56,253 nt of DNA from Flavobacteriales bacterium (lineage in GTDB: Bacteria > Bacteroidota > Bacteroidia > Flavobacteriales > JABDKJ01): positions 1-56,253 of the forward strand of contig JABDKJ010000069.1 of NCBI GenBank assembly GCA_013002285.1, given 5' to 3'. This document shows positions 8,950 to 18,182 of this stretch, one piece after another. The notes under the pieces were generated by a model, which worked only from the letters and a program-made list of their open reading frames with translations, was not told where the DNA came from and searched no databases. Position 1 is the first letter of the stretch; every line of letters starts with the position of its first letter. The position numbers and the translations under genes are program-made.

Positions 8950-9159
8950 AAGGAATACGACAGCGAACATCGTATATATGTAAATAGCTGGCCTCACCGG
9001 CTGCATCACATACATATTCGTACAGTAACAGATCGTCTCTAATTTCTGTCGCATACAGTTCGAATAAAAGTGGACATCGAAGAGGAGAACGGAATATACT
9101 TTGTCGAGATCCTTGGTGCGCGTGAAAGAGCTGTGATGAAAGTGATTAAGCCTAATTGA
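8950..9159 (+). pseudogene. Remnant of a T9SS cargo gene (C-terminal sorting tail)
   Basis: In the frame ending at the TGA at 9157-9159 the last ~38 codons read as a typical type A sorting tail: VRIKVDIEEENGIYFVEI, then ERAVMKVIK close to the end. An in-frame TAA at 9040-9042 cuts it off from upstream codons that still look coding (IYVNSW and onward to 8950), and another TAA at 8947 closes the frame. No start, signal peptide or passenger domain remains. I read this as the 3' end of a secreted protein gene whose body was deleted. Confidence 0.6.
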
Positions 9160-9503
9160 TGTGATCATCTCAGAATAAGACATAATCTATTGACTATTAA
9201 ACATATATAGTTCAATAATAAGCCATTTTCCCGATATACAGGCTTGCGTTCTTGCTTCGCTATCAAAATCTTTTTAGATTGCTTATAGCCATTTGCTTAA
9301 CCTATTAGACTCCGGCAAAAACACACACAAAAAGATAAATACCATGGCAATAATTGGGCTCTATATTCTAAGATCCTTGCCACCCACTTTTTGAATGTGT
9401 CTATGATATTTCTACTAGCAGTTTTATAGGGGCTGATCAATACTTATTAGATAACCTGTTCTATCTAATTCGGTTAAAATTGAATAAGCACTAAACAACA
9501 ATA
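9160..9503. other. AT-rich intergenic region upstream of the adhesin operon
   Basis: 344 bases with no convincing coding sequence on either strand. It must carry the promoter of the adhesin operon, but I find no perfect TTTG / TAnnTTTG pair. The only distinct structure is the dyad at 9446-9469, listed separately. Confidence 0.5.
9446..9469. promoter_or_regulatory. Dyad upstream of the adhesin operon
   Basis: Perfect 8-base arms ATTAGATA and TATCTAAT are separated by 8 bases, 34 bases before the adhesin ATG. The size and position fit a binding site for a dimeric regulator; the regulator is unknown. Confidence 0.3.
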
Positions 9504-12500
9504 ATGAGAAGGAGCCTTACATTATTATTTTGCATTCTTGTGATCATTGTGAAAGGTGGTCTTTCATTTGCGAATGTCTCCTATTCTAAAACCCTAGCCG
9601 ATCACAATTTTGAAAACAAGACCGCTACAGATGAACTCATAGCTTCATGTACAAGCACCAATGTTTCATGCGCAGATGCAAATGACGGATCCATAAGCAC
9701 TTTTGTAAGCGGTGGAGTACTGCCCTACACTTATTTATGGAGCAATAATGCCATCACTAATTATCTCGAGGGCATAGGACAAGGAACGTACTCTGTGACC
9801 GTAACAGATGCAGAAGGCAGCACGATAGCAACTTCTTGCATTGTTGGAGTTGAAAATGAATTGCAGCTTACGTGTACCTCAAGTCCCGCCAGTTGTGACT
9901 CCACTCCTACGCTTTGTGATGGATCGACCTTGGTTTTATGGGACTTGGTCAATTGCAGCTCCTCTTTTTTCAGTTACTCTGAGCTAACTCCGACCTATCT
10001 CGAAAGTGGGAACTGCATTGATGTCAACGCATCAATTGTTTCAAGGGATACTGGAGGCCACTCTTGTAATGACGGAAGAGATGGTGGTGATGGCGTAGGT
10101 TTTTGCGTTGGTGACTTCACTTCAAATATTTATGTTCCTGACGCAGCTACAGCAATACGTTTTAGTCTAGAATTTGGTGAGGATGATGAGGGAGACCTAA
10201 GCGCTCTAAATTTTTGGGAATTGGCAGCCGACACCATTTTCTACCTCAACAGCAACATACCTGTTTTCAATAATTATCCGACTAAATATGGACTGAGGGT
10301 CTTAAAGAACGGACAAGAAATATTCTTTCAGAATGACATCAATACTTCTCCTGAATATTCATTCGAACAATTCAACTTCAGTGGACTTTCTGAATTTACT
10401 TTCGATGGAGCCACAACTTTTGAATTTGAATTGTATGCCTACGCTCCTGTGGGTAATGGAAATCTCAATTTCATATGGGATATTGACGATATCTCTATTA
10501 ATGGCTGCTGCACGGGCGAAACGGTTCCAAATATTCCGGGTTCAAATTGTGATGGGACCATTAACTGCACTGTAATTGGCGGTTCAGGGCAATACTTGTA
10601 TAGTATGACATTGGCTGATGACCCTTCATCAACTTTGCCCTTAGATGACCTTAGTGCATCTTCTCTGGACAGTTTGTGTGTTGGAACATATTGTCTCTTT
10701 GTTACCGACATGATCACCGGGTGCGTGGATAGCAAATGTGTCACCATCGCAGAACCGGATTGCTCGCCTCAGGCGATCGATGACCAGGTGACGGTGTTCA
10801 CTGGAGATACCATTACGATCAATGTATTGGACAACGACATATTTCCAAACAATGACATAGACTCAACATCTTTTCAGATCTCAAGCGGACCTTTTCACGG
10901 AACCACTATAACGAATATTGGAAGTGGAACGATCATTTACATACCTGACGGGGTTTATATAGGAACAGACACCTTCACATATGTCATTTGCAATTCCTGG
11001 ACCTGCGATTCGGCATTGGTGACCATAAGTGTTACAGAGATCACGGATAATAGTTCTCCGATCGCAAATGATGACATCGCTCAAACTACCTCGGGTGAAT
11101 CAATTATAATAAATGTGCAAGCGAATGATTTCGATCCGGATGGAGATCTAATGCTGACTTCAATACTTAGTGGTCCAATAAACGGAACCGCAGAGGTCTT
11201 AAATGGAGATTCTATTTTGTATCAACCCGATCAAAGTTTCATTGGTACAGAGATCATCACCTACCTTGTTACTGATGACGATGGTAATACTGGAACCGCC
11301 ACGATCACAATAACTTCTAGTAGTGAAAACAATGAAAACGATCTACCCATTGCGAACGATGACAACATTCAAATATTTACTGAACAAGAAGTAACTATAG
11401 ACGTTCAGGCAAATGACTTTGATCCGGATGGTGATCCATTGACCACATTTCTTTACACACTTCCAACAAATGGCACCGCAACAGTATTGAACGAAGATGC
11501 TATCACGTATGTTCCAGACACGAGTTATAATGGTCCTGATACATTCACGTACATCATTTCAGACGGAAATGGAGGAACGGCCATGGCGAGTGTAGTGATC
11601 TACATAAGTGAAACAAGCACTGGAAATGAATCCCCAATTGCGAACGATGATCTCGAGTCGACAAATGAGGGAGACGCTGTTTTTGTAGACGTACAAGCGA
11701 ATGACTTTGACCCTGATGAAGACCCGCTTACCACTTTCATTCTATCTCTGCCAGCAAATGGAACCGCGACCGTTGTGAACGGAAGTTCAATTCTGTATAC
11801 ACCAGATAATGGGTTCATTGGGAACGACTCTTTCTCATATTTAATATCTGATGGAAATGGTGGGACAGACACTGCCTCCGTTACGATAAGTGTATCCCTT
11901 ATCCCGAATGATTGCCCAGTGGTTTTGGGTGATAGTGTCATAACAAATGAAAATATTGCGATAACGTTCGATCCATTGCAAAATGATTCTGACAGTGACA
12001 ATGGATTAGATCCCTCTTCTGTTTCCATTTTGTCAGGCCCGGTAAATGGAACTGCAAGTGTTGATCCACTCAATGGAAATGTCACTTACACACCTAATAC
12101 CAACTTTGCTGAAAACGACCTCATTGTCTATGAGGTTTGTGACCTGAACATTCCGGCCTGTTGTGAAATTGCATTTATATACGTTGATGTGATCCCCGAT
12201 CTGATCAACGATTGCCCATCTGCAGAGGATGACAGCGCAACAACAGATGAAAATGTTTCTGTCACGGTCGATCCGTTGACCAATGATTCGGATATAGATA
12301 ATGGAATAGACCCTAGTTCTGTGACCATATTATCTGGGCCTGTTAATGGAACAGCAACTGTAGATCCTGTAACTGGGCAGATCACTTACAACCCGGATCT
12401 GAATTTTGCGGGGAGTGACTTGATAAGCTACAGTGTCTGCGACCTCAATATTCCACCTTGTTGTGAAATTGCTTTTGTTTCCATAACAATAATTCCAGAC

Positions 12501-13988
12501 CTGATCAACAACTGTCCAACAGTTGTGGATGATAGTGCAAGTACGGATGAAAACTTTCCTGTCATTTTTAACCCACTGATCAATGATTCAGACTCAGACA
12601 ATGGAATTGACCCCACTTCTGTTTCGTTGGTTTCAGGACCGGTCAACGGAAGTGCCATGGTAGATCCTACAACTGGCGAAATAACATATACTCCAAGTAC
12701 AAATTTTGCAGGAAATGACCTATTGGGTTACAGCGTTTGTGATAACAATGACCCACCCTGCTGCGACATTGCATTTGTTTCGATCAGTGTATTGCCAGAC
12801 GCATTCAATAGCTGTCCAGAAGTTTTAGATGACATGGCTACAACAGATCAAGAAGTACCGGTCATAATAGAACCTTTGATCAATGACACTGACACAGATA
12901 ATGGTCTTGACTCCGCCAGCTTAACGATTATAACGGACCCACTTAATGGAACGGCTGAACTGGATCTGAGCAACAGCGAAATAACCTATACACCCAACAC
13001 GAACTTTGTTGGAAATGAACTCATCAGCTATAGCATTTGTGACCTGAATGACCCGCCATGTTGCGACACAGCATTCATTTTTATAAATGTGATTGCATGT
13101 GTGAATGACCCACTCACTGCAGTTGATGACATAGCAAATACCGCTGAAAACGCTCCCGTTGTGATCCCTGTTCTGTCCAATGAGATAGATCTGGATGGTG
13201 ATATTGACTATTCGAGTTTAGAGGTTATTGTGCCGGCTGAACATGGAACACATCAAGTAAACCCAATTACAGGTTCTATCTTGTATGAGCCGGAAGACAA
13301 TTATTTCGGTGATGATTCTTTGACCTATAGAGTTCGCGATATAAGTTGTTTCACAATTAATTATGATACCGCAAGAGTTCTGATCAGCATTCTACCGATC
13401 AATAGTTGTCCGAATGCCGAGAACGACACTGTATTCACTCAGCAAAGCATTAGCATAGATATTGACGCACTTGAGAACGACACGGACATTGATGGCGCTA
13501 TTGACCCGGGCAGTCTCAACATCATAGAAGGCCTGTCCAATGGAACAGCCAATGTAGACCCTATAACCGGAAACATAAAGTATGTTCCATTTTTTGAATT
13601 TGTTGGTTTGGATTCCGTGACCTACGTGATCTGCGATGATGGAATACCCACCTGCTGTGATACGGCCACTATTTACATTGATGTTAAGTCACCAGAAGAA
13701 CTTTTTTGTATCCCAAAAGCATTTTCCCCCAATGGCGACATGCATTGCGATCTTTTTATGATCTCTCCTGACCCTGTGATCTATCCAGATAACGAATTGA
13801 AAATATTCAATCGATGGGGCAACTGCGTGTATATGATGAAGAGATATAATAATACCTGGGATGGAACATCAAATACAGGAGGAACACTTTATGGAGATGA
13901 GATTCATGATGGAACGTACTTCTATGTCTTTGATCCCGGGAATGGAACTGCGGCCTTGAACGGCTCGGTCGTGATAAAACGAAAATGA
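9504..13988 (+). CDS. Giant SprB-like adhesin, tandem-95 repeats, type B T9SS sorting domain
   Basis: A 1494-residue secreted protein. Residues 1-24 are a signal peptide. Residues ~50-105 match a SprB repeat (GGVLPYTYLWSN and GTYSVTVTDAEG). Residues ~130-345 are an unassigned beta-rich, Cys-containing domain ending in IWDIDDISINGC. From ~420 to ~1395 there are ten tandem Ig/cadherin-like units of about 100 residues with NDFDPDGD-type acidic loops that probably bind calcium. Residues ~1400-1494 (FSPNGD, NRWGN, TWDG, DGTYFYVFD) form the gliding-motility-type CHU_C domain, i.e. type B sorting. Type B cargo is generally exported with a cognate PorP/SprF protein, and one lies 45 bases downstream. 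It probably acts as a surface adhesin or gliding-type filament. Confidence 0.93.
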   Translation: MRRSLTLLFCILVIIVKGGLSFANVSYSKTLADHNFENKTATDELIASCTSTNVSCADANDGSISTFVSGGVLPYTYLWSNNAITNYLEGIGQGTYSVTVTDAEGSTIATSCIVGVENELQLTCTSSPASCDSTPTLCDGSTLVLWDLVNCSSSFFSYSELTPTYLESGNCIDVNASIVSRDTGGHSCNDGRDGGDGVGFCVGDFTSNIYVPDAATAIRFSLEFGEDDEGDLSALNFWELAADTIFYLNSNIPVFNNYPTKYGLRVLKNGQEIFFQNDINTSPEYSFEQFNFSGLSEFTFDGATTFEFELYAYAPVGNGNLNFIWDIDDISINGCCTGETVPNIPGSNCDGTINCTVIGGSGQYLYSMTLADDPSSTLPLDDLSASSLDSLCVGTYCLFVTDMITGCVDSKCVTIAEPDCSPQAIDDQVTVFTGDTITINVLDNDIFPNNDIDSTSFQISSGPFHGTTITNIGSGTIIYIPDGVYIGTDTFTYVICNSWTCDSALVTISVTEITDNSSPIANDDIAQTTSGESIIINVQANDFDPDGDLMLTSILSGPINGTAEVLNGDSILYQPDQSFIGTEIITYLVTDDDGNTGTATITITSSSENNENDLPIANDDNIQIFTEQEVTIDVQANDFDPDGDPLTTFLYTLPTNGTATVLNEDAITYVPDTSYNGPDTFTYIISDGNGGTAMASVVIYISETSTGNESPIANDDLESTNEGDAVFVDVQANDFDPDEDPLTTFILSLPANGTATVVNGSSILYTPDNGFIGNDSFSYLISDGNGGTDTASVTISVSLIPNDCPVVLGDSVITNENIAITFDPLQNDSDSDNGLDPSSVSILSGPVNGTASVDPLNGNVTYTPNTNFAENDLIVYEVCDLNIPACCEIAFIYVDVIPDLINDCPSAEDDSATTDENVSVTVDPLTNDSDIDNGIDPSSVTILSGPVNGTATVDPVTGQITYNPDLNFAGSDLISYSVCDLNIPPCCEIAFVSITIIPDLINNCPTVVDDSASTDENFPVIFNPLINDSDSDNGIDPTSVSLVSGPVNGSAMVDPTTGEITYTPSTNFAGNDLLGYSVCDNNDPPCCDIAFVSISVLPDAFNSCPEVLDDMATTDQEVPVIIEPLINDTDTDNGLDSASLTIITDPLNGTAELDLSNSEITYTPNTNFVGNELISYSICDLNDPPCCDTAFIFINVIACVNDPLTAVDDIANTAENAPVVIPVLSNEIDLDGDIDYSSLEVIVPAEHGTHQVNPITGSILYEPEDNYFGDDSLTYRVRDISCFTINYDTARVLISILPINSCPNAENDTVFTQQSISIDIDALENDTDIDGAIDPGSLNIIEGLSNGTANVDPITGNIKYVPFFEFVGLDSVTYVICDDGIPTCCDTATIYIDVKSPEELFCIPKAFSPNGDMHCDLFMISPDPVIYPDNELKIFNRWGNCVYMMKRYNNTWDGTSNTGGTLYGDEIHDGTYFYVFDPGNGTAALNGSVVIKRK
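11913..13112 (+). repeat. Four exact 300-base tandem coding repeats in the adhesin
   Basis: The Cys-Pro codons that open units 5 to 8 fall at 11913, 12213, 12513 and 12813, exactly 300 bases apart, and the DNA is clearly similar between units (for example GACCTGATCAAC before each of two boundaries). Units 9 and 10 follow at 297-base spacing and are more divergent. This is tandem coding duplication. Confidence 0.85.
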
Positions 13989-14033
13989 TAGATGAAATAC
14001 AATTGATCTCTTGAGATCTATAAAATAGAAAAC

Positions 14034-14993
14034 ATGTACAAAGTAAAACATACCATAAAAGCGATCGTAGGCCTGGTCTTCATTTGCTTTTTTGTTTGTA
14101 CTGAAGCAAAAGCTCAGTACGACCTGATGTTGACGCAGTACATGAATAATGAACTGATCATCAATCCAGGCTATGCAGGATCAAGGGATCATGTTTCCGT
14201 TGTGATCGCTTACCGAAAACAATGGGCCGGCATTGAAGGAGCACCAAAGACCCAAACTTTTTCCATTCATGCCCCGATAAATGACAAGAGGATCGCTCTA
14301 GGTTTTTCAATGACAAATGAACAGATCGGAGTTACCCAGTTATTTTCGGCCTTTGGTACATTCGCATATCGAATGCCGGTGAATGAAGAAGGAATCCTTT
14401 CACTAGGCCTGCAAGGTGGAATATACTCATTGCAAGAAGACTACTCCAGACTAGCATCAGACTGCTGTGGCAATTCATTTGATCCGCTGTTCATGCAAGA
14501 CAGTCCTACCAAGATCGCCCCAAAAGTGGGCTTTGGGGCGTACTATTATGACTCGAACTTTTATGCCGGCTGGTCTGTTCCGAGATTGATCGAAAGCAGT
14601 TTGGACCCTCTTGATGATTTTAATGTGAATAACGAAATGAACTTAAGGAGCTGGCACAATTATCTTATTGCTGGCTATCTCATTGATACCGGGCATGACA
14701 TAAAACTAAAACCAAGTATCATGACAAAAGTGGTGCATGGCGCACCATTAGCAGTAGACCTTACACTGAATACCTTATTGAACGAACATTTCTGGATAGG
14801 TGCCTCCTATAGAACGGGTGATTCTTTCTCATTTTTGACCTCAGTGATCCTTTCTCCGCAATTGAGAGTGGGCTATTCCTATGATGTCACTATAAGTGAA
14901 TTGAGCGATTTTGACTCTGGTTCGCATGAGGTCATGATAGGCTACGATCTCAATTTTAGAAAACTAGACATAACCTCCATCAGATATTTTTAA
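14034..14993 (+). CDS. PorP/SprF family T9SS membrane protein
   Basis: A 319-residue outer-membrane beta-barrel protein. The signal peptide ends near AKAQ (about residue 27). It is followed directly by the family hallmark: YDLMLTQYMNNELIINPGYAGS, with YRKQWAGIEGAPKTQTFSIHAP around 62-83. The C-terminus ends in a beta-strand pattern with HEVMIGYDLNF. PorP/SprF paralogues act with type B sorted cargo, and this one sits between a type B adhesin and a PorE-like lipoprotein, so it is probably the dedicated partner of the adhesin. The stop codon is followed at once by the ATG of the next gene (TAAATG). Confidence 0.93.
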   Translation: MYKVKHTIKAIVGLVFICFFVCTEAKAQYDLMLTQYMNNELIINPGYAGSRDHVSVVIAYRKQWAGIEGAPKTQTFSIHAPINDKRIALGFSMTNEQIGVTQLFSAFGTFAYRMPVNEEGILSLGLQGGIYSLQEDYSRLASDCCGNSFDPLFMQDSPTKIAPKVGFGAYYYDSNFYAGWSVPRLIESSLDPLDDFNVNNEMNLRSWHNYLIAGYLIDTGHDIKLKPSIMTKVVHGAPLAVDLTLNTLLNEHFWIGASYRTGDSFSFLTSVILSPQLRVGYSYDVTISELSDFDSGSHEVMIGYDLNFRKLDITSIRYF

Positions 14994-17480
14994 ATGAGAA
15001 CCCATTCAGTCAAAATATTATCCTACTTCACGTTCCTGATCATATTCTTCGGGATGGGATGCGCTACGCTTGCTGAGCAGGGAGATAAATTATTCCAACG
15101 ACAGGGTTATGCAGAGGCAGTTAAAAAGTACCAGCAAGCTTTGAAAAAGGACACTGCAAATGTAAATGCAGCAATTAAAATGGCAGAGAGCTATCTCAAG
15201 TTCGATCCATTCAAAGAGATCAAAGAATTTGAAAATGTAGAGGATCTCTATGCAAACATCCTGGATGATCCTTTAGCGGGGTCAGTTCGAAAACTACATG
15301 ACAAAGGGCAATTGATGAAGTTGGGTAAATACGAACAAGTAAAAACCATTCTAGAGATCATCCGATCCAAAAAACCTAACGACATGAGTATTGGACAGTT
15401 CTTAGGAACAATGGACAAAAGCGATTCCCTCCTTATGTCATTCGTGCTGGAGTCGATCGCTGGCTTTGAAAACTCATTTATTGATGAACAGTCATTCGCG
15501 ATAAAAAACCTGGATATAAACTCACAAGAAGATGATTTCAGCCCGATCATCTGTGACAGCGGTTTGGTGTTCACTTCGGCAAGAAAGAAACACAGTTTTG
15601 CCACATTGATCCATGCATGGAACAATAAACCATTCACCAACATATATTTCAGCGAAGGTCAAGAAGCCCAATTTTCTACACCGGTGTTATTCGCAGAAGA
15701 CCTGCAATCAAAATTTCACAATGGTGCAGTTAGCTTCACGGCAGATGGGCGACAGATGTTCTATACGCAAAACAACATTCAAAAAGGGCATGTCAAACGA
15801 GGTGAGAAAAAATTAATAAACCTGAAGATCTTCTATTCCAACAAACTGAATTCCGGCTGGGATGAGGGCTATAAATTCGAATATAACAGCAACAAATATA
15901 ATTGTGCACACCCTTCTGTTTCTGAAGATGGTCAGCGACTGTATTTCAGTTCGAATATGACAGCAGAACTTGTCGAAGTTGAAGGCATTGTCAATTATGG
16001 CGGAATGGACCTTTACGTGTGCGAAAGACTTGACTTTAAATGGGGGAAACCGGTGAACCTGGGTCCAGAAATGAACACAGCTGGAAATGAGATCTTTCCT
16101 TTTGTCCATCCAGACGGTTCGCTTTACTTCTCCTCTGACGGGCATCTAGACCTTGTTGGATTGGACATATACAAAGCCACAAAAAAAGATGCTGAATGGC
16201 AAGAACCAAGAAACCTGGGTAGCCCTGTCAATTCCCTATTTGACGATTTTGGAATAACAGTTTCCGAAGATCAATTGAGCGGATATTTTTGCTCTAACAG
16301 ACCCGGAGGACAAGGAAATGACGACATCTATGCGTTCAAAAGAGAAATGCTCCCAAAGCGATTAGAAGTATTGGTTTATGATGGTCACACGCAAGAGCCT
16401 CTTAAAAATGCTTCGGTCAAATTCTCGCAAGCTGAAAGATCCTCTGTTCCGATGAAGACAGATGAAGATGGCAAAGTCGAGCTTGAATTCACGAATGATG
16501 ATCAGTTCGATATACTGGCAAGTAAAGGATCTTACAATGAAGGAACAACCTTTTTGGACCCAACCTCTTACCATGTGGACAGCATCCCGCTGATCAGAAT
16601 ACCACTTGACAAAGTCTTGGATTTCTCAGACCCCTGTGAAATATTCTCTGAGGTTGACAAATACAACTTAGATAAGATCTCAATGAACAAGATCTCGCGC
16701 AAAGAGATCGCATCATTGTTAAATGAATGTACAGTTCAGATCCAAGACCAATTCTACACAAAACAGCACATTAAATTGAAGCCTATTTCCTCTGGCAAAG
16801 TTACATTAAATGGTCGTGTTTTGGATTGTAATAAAGAAGGAACGATCTCCGGAGCCAAGGTATTTGTCCGTGAAATTGATGACCCGCTTCAAATACTAAA
16901 AGCCAATAAGAACCTAAAAGCATATACCTGCGCAGATGGAAAATTCAGCCTTGACCTGCCACCAGGAATGGACCATATCATAGGCATTGACAAGTTTGGT
17001 CTGGCTACTTTTGTGGACACTATTTTTGCAAAACCAATGTCGCATTCTTTTTCTCAAGACTTTCATTTATGCGAAAATAAGGCTCCTTTAGAGGCCTATG
17101 ATTTCCATCCAGAGAACATTCTTTTCGATCTAAACAAAGCCGATATCAAATTCGAGGCGGCTCTCGAATTGGACAAGATCGTACAAGCGTTGAAAGATAA
17201 TCCTGACTGGGAACTTAAACTAGGGTCTCACACAGATTCAAGAGGAAATGACTCGTACAATTTAGAACTAAGCCAAAACCGAGCGGATTCAACATGTGCC
17301 TACATCATTAGAAAAGGAATTGATGGCGACCGGATCAAAAGTCAAGGCTTTGGTGAAAAAGTACTTTTAAATGGATGCAGCAATGGCGTGAAATGTTCTG
17401 AAAAAGAACACCAGGAAAACAGAAGAACGGAATTTGAGATCATCGAGATGGAAGAAGATCTCTTGATCCATGAAAAGTAA
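14994..17480 (+). CDS. PorE-like OmpA lipoprotein with TPR and PD40 repeats
   Basis: An 828-residue protein. A signal peptide ends in the lipobox GMGC (Cys23). Residues ~27-70 read as a TPR (GDKLFQRQGYAEAVKKYQQAL). From ~180 to ~450 there are PD40/WD40-like blades with the recurring pattern DGxxLYFSS, for example SEDGQRLYFSSN and HPDGSLYFSSDGH. Two carboxypeptidase-regulatory-like Ig modules follow (about 455-530 and 605-690). The C-terminal OmpA domain (about 705-828) has GSHTDSRGNDSYNLELSQNRA, which binds peptidoglycan. This is the domain order of PorE, which anchors T9SS parts to the cell wall. As the third gene of the adhesin operon it probably tethers the adhesin's PorP/SprF complex. Confidence 0.93.
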   Translation: MRTHSVKILSYFTFLIIFFGMGCATLAEQGDKLFQRQGYAEAVKKYQQALKKDTANVNAAIKMAESYLKFDPFKEIKEFENVEDLYANILDDPLAGSVRKLHDKGQLMKLGKYEQVKTILEIIRSKKPNDMSIGQFLGTMDKSDSLLMSFVLESIAGFENSFIDEQSFAIKNLDINSQEDDFSPIICDSGLVFTSARKKHSFATLIHAWNNKPFTNIYFSEGQEAQFSTPVLFAEDLQSKFHNGAVSFTADGRQMFYTQNNIQKGHVKRGEKKLINLKIFYSNKLNSGWDEGYKFEYNSNKYNCAHPSVSEDGQRLYFSSNMTAELVEVEGIVNYGGMDLYVCERLDFKWGKPVNLGPEMNTAGNEIFPFVHPDGSLYFSSDGHLDLVGLDIYKATKKDAEWQEPRNLGSPVNSLFDDFGITVSEDQLSGYFCSNRPGGQGNDDIYAFKREMLPKRLEVLVYDGHTQEPLKNASVKFSQAERSSVPMKTDEDGKVELEFTNDDQFDILASKGSYNEGTTFLDPTSYHVDSIPLIRIPLDKVLDFSDPCEIFSEVDKYNLDKISMNKISRKEIASLLNECTVQIQDQFYTKQHIKLKPISSGKVTLNGRVLDCNKEGTISGAKVFVREIDDPLQILKANKNLKAYTCADGKFSLDLPPGMDHIIGIDKFGLATFVDTIFAKPMSHSFSQDFHLCENKAPLEAYDFHPENILFDLNKADIKFEAALELDKIVQALKDNPDWELKLGSHTDSRGNDSYNLELSQNRADSTCAYIIRKGIDGDRIKSQGFGEKVLLNGCSNGVKCSEKEHQENRRTEFEIIEMEEDLLIHEK

Positions 17481-17571
17481 CGGAGCATAAACAAAAATTT
17501 ATAAGTACCTAACTCGCTTTAACCCATTTCCACTATTTGTGATCGAACAAAATTCCCTTAAATTAGATAAT

Positions 17572-17601
17572 GGATATATAGACTATTAATGGTCTATATC
17601 C
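17572..17601. repeat. Imperfect dyad downstream of the adhesin operon
   Basis: GGATATATAGAC and GTCTATATCC pair apart from a two-base bulge, around an 8-base spacer. There is no T tract after it, so it is not a classic terminator. The 221 bases between the PorE-like gene and the VOC gene hold nothing else I can name. Confidence 0.3.
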
Positions 17602-17701
17602 AGACGTTGTGTTCAATCAAAAAATCCAACTTTCCTTTATCAGCAGGGAATTAAATTTCCACTTTGCTTAACTTGAACGTATAGAGATCAGATTAAAAAA
17701 A

Positions 17702-18124
17702 ATGAAAGAAAATAAGGCATGCATTATCCCAACAATGCGATACAAAAATGCCAGAAAGGCAATAGACTGGCTTTGCAATGCATTCGGATTTGAAAAACAC
17801 CTCATTGTCGAAGGAGAGAACAATACCATTGCGCACGCTCAACTGACATTTGGTAATGCCATGATCATGCTAAGTTCTGAAAATGAAAACGAATATGGCA
17901 AACTTGTAAAAACGACCGAAAGCCTCAACGGAAATAACACTCAAGCACCTTATATCGTAGTCGATAAAATTGATGAACATTATCAGAAAGCGGTTTTAGC
18001 GGGAGCAAATATTCTAATTGAAATTAGAGACGAAGAATACGGTGGACAAGGCTATACATGCAAAGACATTGAAGAATATATCTGGAACTTTGGTTCATAC
18101 GACCCTTGGACTGAAAACGAATAG
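17702..18124 (+). CDS. VOC (glyoxalase/bleomycin-resistance) family protein
   Basis: A 140-residue protein with the paired beta-alpha-beta-beta-beta layout of the VOC superfamily: PTMRYKNARKAIDWLCNAFGFEKH at the start, IAHAQLTFGNAMIMLSSENE around 42-61, and YGGQGYTCKDIEEYIWNFGSYDPW near the end. The last part resembles the PhnB-like subgroup. Substrate unknown; some members are metal-dependent isomerases or antibiotic-binding proteins. It is a single gene. Confidence 0.85.
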   Translation: MKENKACIIPTMRYKNARKAIDWLCNAFGFEKHLIVEGENNTIAHAQLTFGNAMIMLSSENENEYGKLVKTTESLNGNNTQAPYIVVDKIDEHYQKAVLAGANILIEIRDEEYGGQGYTCKDIEEYIWNFGSYDPWTENE

Positions 18125-18182
18125 TGAAATGCCACCACACAACAATGGCCAAGATATTGGCTTCACTTCATGTTCCAAAAAC

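Noticed and set aside
9160..9503. Possible mobile element end or attachment site upstream of the adhesin
   Set aside because: No terminal inverted repeats, target duplication or transposase remains could be seen.
11600..12658. Antisense open frames of 76-161 codons within the adhesin repeats
   Set aside because: They mirror the repeated coding sequence on the other strand, have no plausible start context, and share the 300-base period of the sense gene.
11913..13112. Regular 300-base direct repeats considered as a CRISPR-like array
   Set aside because: The units are much too long, all in frame and all coding; no short identical repeats with unique spacers exist anywhere in the window.
15248..16145. 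Antisense frames of about 110-130 codons opposite the PorE-like gene
   Set aside because: Sense frame has continuous domain matches; the antisense products have none.
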